This document shows positions 28,301 to 34,396 of a DNA stretch of 48,118 bases, piece after piece (the stretch's first letter is position 1; the number at the start of each line of letters is the position of its first letter). This DNA comes from an uncultured Fluviicola sp. (GTDB lineage Bacteria; Bacteroidota; Bacteroidia; Flavobacteriales_D; Crocinitomicaceae). The DNA is taken from the NCBI GenBank assembly GCA_913009205.1, contig CAJVYC010000020.1, positions 1 through 48,118 of the forward strand, read 5' to 3'. A model generated the notes under the pieces. That model searched no databases. It was given only the letters and a program-made list of their open reading frames with translations, and was not told the DNA's origin. Position numbers and translations under genes: made by a program.

Positions 28301-29514
28301 ATAACAGCTCCATCTTTGGACACAACAAATCTCCTTAGATGAATCGGTGATTGATCATCCCATAAGTTGTCGTCGCTGTGTGCAACCCAGGTTTTCTTGT
28401 CTCCACGGAGGTCCCATTTCCCTCCATTTTCTTTGGAGTTCCATGCGTTACCAAACAACAATGGTGCGGATCCATATTGATCACGCTTTAAGTACGAGTG
28501 AAAAGTTACCAAGTTCTCAGGATCATTTTCATCCAATGGTGTGTTGGCATTGGAACGAATTACAATTACTGCAAATGAACCGTATCCAATCATCAACAGA
28601 ACCAATCCCATCACCGATGAATAAACTATTCTGTTTTGCTTTCTTCTTGAATATCTTAGTAAGAAAACGAATAAAATTATAATTCCGGCGAAGAAGAAAA
28701 TTGTCCCTGAATAGAACGGCAAACCAAGTGTCGTAACGAACCCAATTTCGAAACTAGAAGCAAGAGCGATCGACCCTGGTATAACTCCTTCTTGGATAAA
28801 TACTAGTACAATCAGGGCTAGAATTCCAACTAGAAAAATTCCTTTCACATCGACCTTATCACTGTATCTAAAGTAGATAATAAAGGAGATTGCAGGAACA
28901 ACAAGAATACCCAAAAGGTGAACTCCAATTGCCAATCCAAGAGTAAACATAATAAAAAGAAGCCAACGATCGGGAGAAAATCCGGTAGGGTTTAGCTTAC
29001 CGTTTTTGATCTCCATCATTTCTTCATCCCACTTGAGAATTGCCCAAAATATTAAAGCTGTAAACAGAGATGACATTGCATACACCTCACCCTCAACGGC
29101 TGAGAACCAAAATGAATCTGAGAATGTATAGGCCAATGCGCCGACGATTCCACTACCTAGAATGGCAACTTTATCGCCTGGTGTTAGTTCTTTTTTGTCT
29201 CGTAAAGAAATCTTTTTGACAAGCAATGTGATAGACCAATACATAAAAAGAATGGTCGCTGAACTCGAAACCGCTGACAATCTATTGATCCAAACAGCTA
29301 CATTTTCAGGATCTGCAAAGAAGGAAGACAATCTTCCTAGTACCATAAAAAGCGGTGCGCCTGGAGGGTGACCAACTTCAAGTTTATATGCTGCTGTAAT
29401 ATACTCACCGCAATCCCACAAACTTACTGTATCTTCAATGGTAATAAAGTACACTGTTGTGGCGATCAGAAATACCAACCAGCCTAGATAATTATTTATT
29501 TTCTTGTAGTTCAT
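25309..29514 (-). CDS. DUF2723 multi-span membrane protein, putative glycosyltransferase
   Basis: 1401 residues, very long. The N-terminal ~450 residues have many membrane segments and the DUF2723 signature [24 protein letters not shown] near residue 30, with acidic residues reminiscent of protein O-mannosyl transferases (GT-C fold). More spans lie at about 580-750, then a soluble ~600-residue C-terminal region ([20 protein letters not shown], typical of the family) and a Pro/Gln-rich tail. Such proteins are typical of Bacteroidota; involvement in protein or lipid glycosylation is inference. Followed without gap by the deacetylase gene. Confidence 0.88.
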   Translation of the reverse strand: [1401 protein letters not shown]

Positions 29515-29686
29515 TCTTTGTCAGTTAAATTAGACTTGGTTTTTTTCAATAACCTTTTGCTTCAATTAAAGCAACCACGAATTTAAAAATATATCACGAG
29601 CTATTTCGCTAAGAAAAGTGAAAAGTTGACAAAATCATATAACGAGCTGTTTTTTAGCGACTCATGATTTTTTTTAAATATATTGT
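29515..29686. other. AT-rich non-coding leader, no gene seen
   Basis: Between the DUF2723 start and the tRNA promoter I see no open frame. Two similar stretches, CACGAGCTATTTCGCTAAG near 29597 and AACGAGCTGTTTTTTAGCGA near 29642, form an imperfect direct repeat. Presumably contains the DUF2723 promoter, which I cannot place. Confidence 0.4.
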
Positions 29687-29716
29687 TTGACGATTGAAAT
29701 TTTGTTAGTAGATTTG
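29687..29716 (+). promoter_or_regulatory. promoter of tRNA-Gln (TTG-N19-TAGATTTG)
   Basis: TTG at 29687-29689, a 19-base spacer and TAGATTTG at 29709-29716 fit the Bacteroidota consensus exactly. Just after it lies a GC-rich hairpin (CCCG-CAA-CGGG, 29719-29729) followed by T5. Confidence 0.6.
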
Positions 29717-29816
29717 CCCCCGCAACGGGCTTTTTGATAAAATTAAGCGGTTGTAAAATTGAGCTAAGTGTATTCTAGGAAGTATCGGAAAGCATTACAT
29801 GTAAACTCAATCAAAT

Positions 29817-29889
29817 TGTCCCATGGTGTAACTGGCAACACGTCTGTTTTTGGTACAGAAGAGTCTAGGTTCGAGCCCTAGTGGGACAA
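29817..29889 (+). tRNA. tRNA-Gln (anticodon TTG)
   Basis: 73-nt tRNA. Acceptor stem TGTCCCA / TGGGACA, anticodon stem TCTGT / ACAGA with loop TTTTGGT (anticodon TTG, reads CAA), T arm CTAGG-TTCGAGC-CCTAG. Discriminator base A; CCA is not encoded. Followed closely by a terminator. Confidence 0.96.
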
Positions 29890-29891
29890 CA

Positions 29892-29932
29892 AAAAGCCTT
29901 GCAATCATTAGATTACAAGGCTTTTCTTTTTT
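29892..29932 (+). terminator. intrinsic terminator after tRNA-Gln
   Basis: AAAAGCCTTG (29892-29901) pairs with CAAGGCTTTT (29916-29925) and is followed by CTTTTTT. Strong stem and T-run directly after the tRNA. Confidence 0.8.
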
Positions 29933-30120
29933 CTACTAAAAATAGCGAAACAAAGTATCATTAAACTTTTCGCTTCACTTGATTCAAATTTCTTGAGACT
30001 CCCTTCAAAATTTATCTATTGATATTAGGGTTACACCAAAATGGATCTATTGGTTTATTAAAACTTTTCCTTTCGACAGACGAGACTAAATTCTAATGTT
30101 TAAAAAAATAAAGGAAGATC

Positions 30121-30492
30121 TTAACGCCTCCCTAAACTTTCAAAAAGCATTGTGGCAGTGGCTGGATTTGTAGCAAGTGGAACATCGTATACATCACAAA
30201 TTCGCATTAACATAAAGATGTCGGGTTCATGAGGATGCTTCTCAAGTGGATCACGAAAGAAGATAACCATATCGCATTTTCCTTCTACTGCTCGTGCTGC
30301 AATTTGCGCATCACCCCCTAAAGGTCCAGACTTAAACTTAACTACATCGAAACCTGCTTTTTCAACTTTCATTCCGGTGGTACCTGTTGAGACTAAAGAA
30401 ATGTTGTTGTTTTTTAAGACCTCTTTTTGCTCATTTAAAAATTGCACCATTTCGGCTTTTTTACCATCATGCGCTATAATTGCTATTTCCAT
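30121..30492 (-). CDS. mgsA: methylglyoxal synthase
   Basis: 123-residue cytoplasmic enzyme that turns dihydroxyacetone phosphate into methylglyoxal and phosphate. Family motifs IAHDGKKAEM (N-terminus), STGTTG (phosphate binding), SGPLGGDAQI with the catalytic Asp, and FRDPLEKHPHEPDI are all intact. It is third in the symporter-isomerase operon, 23 bp after the isomerase gene. The link suggests an overflow bypass that relieves sugar-phosphate build-up during rapid glucose uptake (inference). Confidence 0.95.
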   Translation of the reverse strand: MEIAIIAHDGKKAEMVQFLNEQKEVLKNNNISLVSTGTTGMKVEKAGFDVVKFKSGPLGGDAQIAARAVEGKCDMVIFFRDPLEKHPHEPDIFMLMRICDVYDVPLATNPATATMLFESLGRR

Positions 30493-30515
30493 TTCAAATT
30501 ATTTTTGTCTAAGAT

Positions 30516-31496
30516 CTAATTTTTTGCTAATTCTGATTTCAAAAAATCTATTATTTGAACCTCCGTAACATCCACTCCTTTTTCCTCTGCCTTCAACAAT
30601 GAAAACCAATCAAGAAGATGAATTAAATACAGCGTTTGCTGAACTAAACCTAACCCAATTGCATCAACGCTTGTTATTGAATCAGTTTGCTTCTCAATAA
30701 TCTTATTCGTTATATCTAAACGCTTTTTATTTGCCTCATTTTCAAGATCACTTCGAATGAACATTACAAATAAATCCTTTGGCTCTGAGGCCCATCCAAC
30801 GATTTCATTGTGGTTCATTTCAGGAACGACATTGAAAAAACTAAGGGCTTTACTGTTTTCATTTATCTGTTGACAAGCACGTAACAAGGTTGGACGAAAA
30901 GATTCTTCGCTATAGAATAAAACTTGTTTTGACTGACTCCTTTTCAGCAATTCACCTGCTAAAGATTCAATTTCAGCTTGTTCATACTGCAATAAATGGA
31001 TTGATTTTACAACCTCTGCCTTAAGAGAAGTGGATACCAAATTGCATTGTTCAAAGATTTCCACAAGCTGAACCAACGAATAGGCCAATGCAGAACGAGG
31101 AGGTAATCCTCCAGGAATTTTAATGCAGTGTTTGCTATTTTCGCGAAGAACATCTTCCAAAATTCCTCCACTGCTAACACCAATAATATTGGCATCCCTG
31201 TCCAAAGCATCTTGAAGTGCAGAAAGCGTCTCTTCTGTATTTCCAGAATAGGAACATACAATAACTAGTGAATCCTTATTGACGTATCCAGGAAGGGTAT
31301 AATTATGACACGTTTCAACTGGAAAATTTCCGTCCAATCGCACCCATTGTTTAATAATCTCTCCTCCAATTCCAGACCCGCCAAGGCCACAAACTACGAC
31401 ATTCTTTATTTCGCTAGGAATGCTTATTGAGTAACCCTTTGAGATCTTAATGCTTTCTAATAATTGGTTCGGGAACTGTTTAATTAAATTTCTCAT
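30516..31496 (-). CDS. bifunctional phosphoglucose/phosphomannose isomerase (SIS type)
   Basis: 326 residues with two SIS domains, like the PGI/PMI enzymes of archaea and some bacteria. Motifs: VVCGLGGSGIGGEI (residues 33-46), CSYSGNTEET (near 82), PPRSALAYS and FFNVVPEMNHNEIVGW with the catalytic Glu and His. It interconverts glucose-6-P or mannose-6-P with fructose-6-P. Encoded 24 bp after the SGLT symporter gene and before mgsA. Confidence 0.9.
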   Translation of the reverse strand: MRNLIKQFPNQLLESIKISKGYSISIPSEIKNVVVCGLGGSGIGGEIIKQWVRLDGNFPVETCHNYTLPGYVNKDSLVIVCSYSGNTEETLSALQDALDRDANIIGVSSGGILEDVLRENSKHCIKIPGGLPPRSALAYSLVQLVEIFEQCNLVSTSLKAEVVKSIHLLQYEQAEIESLAGELLKRSQSKQVLFYSEESFRPTLLRACQQINENSKALSFFNVVPEMNHNEIVGWASEPKDLFVMFIRSDLENEANKKRLDITNKIIEKQTDSITSVDAIGLGLVQQTLYLIHLLDWFSLLKAEEKGVDVTEVQIIDFLKSELAKN

Positions 31497-31520
31497 TTGT
31501 TTTTTTCTATTGTACTGTGT

Positions 31521-33173
31521 TTATTTCCAGAAAAGTGCATAAAGTGCAACTAGACATAGTATTATGGCGAACGCTCCAATGTTAAATCCGCGAGACGTAT
31601 TAAAGGTGGCGGAATTAATTTCGATTCCTTTTTCATCATCAGCACCTTTGTTTTGAAGGAGACTTACGATAGCAATCACTGTCATTGAAAGAAGCGTTGT
31701 TATTCCCATTTGATGTAAGAATGGCAAATCGACGAACAAGGAACTATCAATCCAACCTTTCGGTCCAATTTTAAAGTACATTGCTATTGGAATAGAGCTC
31801 AACACCCCAACAATTGCCGCTCGACTCGTCGCCTTTTTCCAGATTAAACCAAGCATAAATACAGCTAAAATCCCTGGACTGACTACCCCGGTATATTCCT
31901 GTATAAACTGGAATGCCTGATCAATACCACCCAATAAAGGCGCAATGATTGCTCCCAATAATAATGCACCAGCCGCACTCAATCGTCCTATTCGAACAAG
32001 TTCTTTGTCGCTCGCATTTTTATTAAAATACGGCTTGTAAATATCCATTGTAAAAATGGTCGAAGTTGAATTCAACATCGAGGCCAGAGACGATACAATT
32101 GCAGCAGTAAGAGCAGCAAAAGCTAATCCTTTTAGACCTACAGGAAGAATTTGCAACAACCAAGGATATGATTTATCCGGACTATCAATTGTTGGAATAT
32201 TCTGTTGACCAACTTCTCCAAGACTACTCATTACCTCTGGATCATGCGTCATAACATAGGCTGCTATTCCAGGGATCACAACAATCAATGGAATAATTAA
32301 TTTAAGTCCGGCGGCAAGCATGATCCCTTTTTGAGACTCCTTCAATGATTTCGCTGCCAATGTTCGTTGGATGATATACTGATTGAATCCCCAGTAATAT
32401 AAATTAGCAACCCACATCCCACCTACTAAAACGGCAATTCCAGGCAAGTTTGAGTATTCAGGATTCGATTCATCTAGAATCATCGCAAATCGGTCTGGAG
32501 CTTCGTGGTAAATTTTGGTTAACCCAGCAAAAAAACCTTCTCCACCAGAAACGGCATTGAGCGCGAGATAAGTTGTCAGCAATCCACCAAAGACCAAGAA
32601 AACAACTTGAACAACATCCGTCCAAGCAACTGCAGACAAACCACCGTACAATGAATACGAAGCAGCAAAAAGTGAAAGACCAATAACACCATAAATCATT
32701 GGGATCCCCATAATTGTTTCAAGAGCCAAAGAACCTAAATATAAAACCGATGCAATATTTACAAAGACATATAGCGAAATCCAAAAGACAGCAAGGATCG
32801 TTTTTAACTTCTCTGAAAATCGTTTCGCAACAAATTCTGGAATCGTGTAAAGTCCCTTTTCAATGAAAATGGGCAGAAAATATTTCCCGACAATTAGAAG
32901 TGTCAATGCTGCCATCCACTCATAAGAAGCAATAGCAAGCCCAACTTTATAACCTGAGCCTGACATTCCAATAAATTGCTCGGCGGAAATATTAGCAGCT
33001 ATCAAAGAAGCTCCTACTGCCCACCAAGGCAATGATTTACTAGCCAAAAAATAATCTTCGGCACTTTTAACTTCTCCCTTTTTTGTGCGAGAAACCCACA
33101 GTCCTATCCCTAATATTAAACATGCGTACAATGCAAAAACGAGGTAGTCAATAAATTCAAATTGATTATTCAT
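31521..33173 (-). CDS. SGLT-like sodium/sugar symporter (SSS family)
   Basis: 550 residues, about 14 membrane segments, sodium:solute symporter (SLC5) fold. SGLT-like segments include SAEDYFLASKSLPWWAVGASLIAANISAEQFIGMSGSGY (shown in part: AANISAEQFIGMSGSG), GGLSAVAWTDVVQ and WGFNQYIIQRTLAAKS. Context (glucosidase, kinase, isomerase, zwf operon) makes glucose or a related hexose the likely substrate. First gene of a symporter-isomerase-mgsA operon, with two operator candidates upstream at 33280 and 33451. Confidence 0.92.
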   Translation of the reverse strand: MNNQFEFIDYLVFALYACLILGIGLWVSRTKKGEVKSAEDYFLASKSLPWWAVGASLIAANISAEQFIGMSGSGYKVGLAIASYEWMAALTLLIVGKYFLPIFIEKGLYTIPEFVAKRFSEKLKTILAVFWISLYVFVNIASVLYLGSLALETIMGIPMIYGVIGLSLFAASYSLYGGLSAVAWTDVVQVVFLVFGGLLTTYLALNAVSGGEGFFAGLTKIYHEAPDRFAMILDESNPEYSNLPGIAVLVGGMWVANLYYWGFNQYIIQRTLAAKSLKESQKGIMLAAGLKLIIPLIVVIPGIAAYVMTHDPEVMSSLGEVGQQNIPTIDSPDKSYPWLLQILPVGLKGLAFAALTAAIVSSLASMLNSTSTIFTMDIYKPYFNKNASDKELVRIGRLSAAGALLLGAIIAPLLGGIDQAFQFIQEYTGVVSPGILAVFMLGLIWKKATSRAAIVGVLSSIPIAMYFKIGPKGWIDSSLFVDLPFLHQMGITTLLSMTVIAIVSLLQNKGADDEKGIEINSATFNTSRGFNIGAFAIILCLVALYALFWK

Positions 33174-33279
33174 AAGCCTGTTTTGAATGGTTTAGTAATC
33201 GTTTTCTTTAGTGCAGAAATCACAAATTGAGTTGGTATCAAATTGTCCCTTCTGATGGGAAAGATATAATTAATTTTTG

Positions 33280-33300
33280 TTATTGTACAAGATACCATAA
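33280..33300. promoter_or_regulatory. operator candidate A of the sugar regulon
   Basis: TTATTGTA-CAAGA-TACCATAA: two 8-base half-sites in inverted order with a 5-base spacer, 7 of 8 positions symmetric. It lies 107 bp upstream of the symporter ATG. Same geometry as sites at 33451 and 37681. Confidence 0.6.
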
Positions 33301-33450
33301 CTAAAATGTGGAATGTTCTTGAAAAACACCATGTTTGAAATGGCTCACTAACGATTGTAACTTGTGATACATATTCAAAAAGAATCATTTAGTCCTTAAT
33401 TGTTTTCGCGTATCTTTCTTGTTAATTAGAGATTTAAGCTAACAATTGTA

Positions 33451-33471
33451 TTATTTTATAAAATACCATAA
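33451..33471. promoter_or_regulatory. operator candidate B of the sugar regulon
   Basis: TTATTTTA-TAAAA-TACCATAA, same 8-5-8 layout; the right half is identical to site A, the left half matches the inverse at 6 of 8 positions. Confidence 0.5.
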
Positions 33472-33529
33472 CATGGTTAATTGAATGAAACTAACGTTTT
33501 ATAAAATAGGACTCAGGACTTAATTTCCT

Positions 33530-33613
33530 TTGTTGGCTCTGCTTTTCATGCATTCATCTTATGCACAAGCCAATAAAGTTGAGATCGTTAAAATTTACAT
33601 TTTGAAGGTGTAA
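33530..33613 (+). pseudogene. possible remnant of an exported protein gene (signal peptide only)
   Basis: The plus-strand frame encodes LALLFMHSSYAQANKVEIVK, which looks like the end of a Sec signal with an AXA-type cleavage site and the first mature residues. It stops at 33611-33613, inside the 3' end of the convergent regulator gene. No ordinary protein follows. Operator B lies about 60 bp upstream, as expected if a regulated gene once started here. May also be chance. Confidence 0.3.
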
Positions 33614-34293
33614 TTTTCTGTTTTTACAAGCTCCTCATAGCTGTCGTTATCAAACATGTAAAGATTCGCTGGCCTGTGCTTAACATTTTTTTGTTTCACG
33701 TGCAAGTTAACGAGTGGAATTGACTTTATTTTCTTTCTGAAATTCGCCTTATCCATATTTGTGTCAAACGTGTAATCAAAAAGTTGCTGCATTTCGTTGA
33801 GCGCAAATTTCTCTGGAAGTAAATCGAAGCAAACAGGTTCACTTTTCAATTTATGCTTTAAAATTTCATAGGTTGAAGCTAATATCTCATTGTGATCAAA
33901 AGCCAACTTCCCAATTTCGTTGATTGGAACCCATCTCAATTCATCTGCCCAAGAAGCCGCTTTCGCTTGAATGTCGTCTATTTGTACCAAGGCGAAATAA
34001 GCGTTGGTAATAACGCGCCCTTGCGGGTGACGGTCTGGTTTTCCAAACGTACGCCCTTGATGCAAAAGAACTCCTTCTAGACTTGTCAATTCTGTTAGAA
34101 TTCTTGTAGCCGCGTCTGGCAAATCTTCTTCCGGATACAATAGATCTCCAGGAATGGCCCATTCACCCATATACGGCTCCATCGCACGCTTAATAAGCAA
34201 TACTTTTAATTGGCCATCTTGGAATCCAAAAATGATACAATCTAAAGAGAATGAATACGAAAAAAACTTATCAAACTTAATTTTATACCCCAT
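33595..34293 (-). CDS. NUDIX-type transcriptional regulator (NrtR/AraR-like)
   Basis: 232 residues: an N-terminal NUDIX-fold domain (residues about 12-140) and a C-terminal winged-helix region of about 80 residues. The Nudix box is degenerate (GDLLYPEEDLPDAATRILTELT lacks the REXXEE core; shown in part as AATRILTELT), so it is a ligand sensor rather than a hydrolase. Proteins of this layout in Bacteroidota, such as AraR of Bacteroides, regulate sugar genes. It sits inside the glucose/glucoside locus, so it is the best candidate to bind the 8-5-8 inverted repeats. Effector, possibly a sugar or sugar phosphate, is unknown. Confidence 0.85.
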   Translation of the reverse strand: MGYKIKFDKFFSYSFSLDCIIFGFQDGQLKVLLIKRAMEPYMGEWAIPGDLLYPEEDLPDAATRILTELTSLEGVLLHQGRTFGKPDRHPQGRVITNAYFALVQIDDIQAKAASWADELRWVPINEIGKLAFDHNEILASTYEILKHKLKSEPVCFDLLPEKFALNEMQQLFDYTFDTNMDKANFRKKIKSIPLVNLHVKQKNVKHRPANLYMFDNDSYEELVKTENYTFKM

Positions 34294-34396
34294 TCAAAAT
34301 TATTTTTTTTGTGAAACTCGATATTTACAGGAGTTAAAACAATACCATAATTGCGGTATTTTAAATCCTGTAAATACCCCATTCAAAACTATTTTA
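34285..34396. repeat. 22-bp direct repeats flanking a long hairpin at the regulator start
   Basis: ATACCCCATTCAAAA-n-TATTTT occurs at 34285-34306 and again at 34374-34395 with a single mismatch. The first copy covers the regulator start codon and its first codons, the second the end of the glucosidase gene. Between them lies the hairpin at 34324-34374. Looks like a duplication of the regulator's 5' end or the footprint of a small insertion. Confidence 0.6.
34324..34374. promoter_or_regulatory. hairpin between glucosidase and regulator genes
   Basis: Perfect 9-bp arms TTTACAGGA (34324-34332) and TCCTGTAAA (34366-34374) enclose a second inverted pair, AATACC and GGTATT. The inner part includes TACCATAA directly followed by TTGCGGTA, half-sites like those of the regulon operators but back to back. 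It may be a terminator for the glucosidase gene, an autoregulatory operator of the regulator, or both. Confidence 0.5.

Larger units (their letters stand above)
33174..33594. other. regulatory intergenic region before the symporter operon
   Basis: 421 bp without a complete gene. It contains two copies of a 21-bp inverted repeat (separate entries), the motif TTTTATAAAATA twice (33453 and 33497 regions), and near the regulator end a short plus-strand frame that looks like a signal peptide remnant. No clean TAnnTTTG box for the symporter operon was found. Confidence 0.5.

Noticed and set aside
33170-33388. 72-codon minus-strand frame upstream of the symporter
   Set aside because: No signal, domain or helical pattern; it covers operator site A and overlaps the symporter start. 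Judged non-coding.
33595-34293. NUDIX gene as an active ADP-ribose or dGTP pyrophosphatase
   Set aside because: The Nudix box lacks the REXXEE core and a C-terminal winged-helix region is present, so regulator is the better call.
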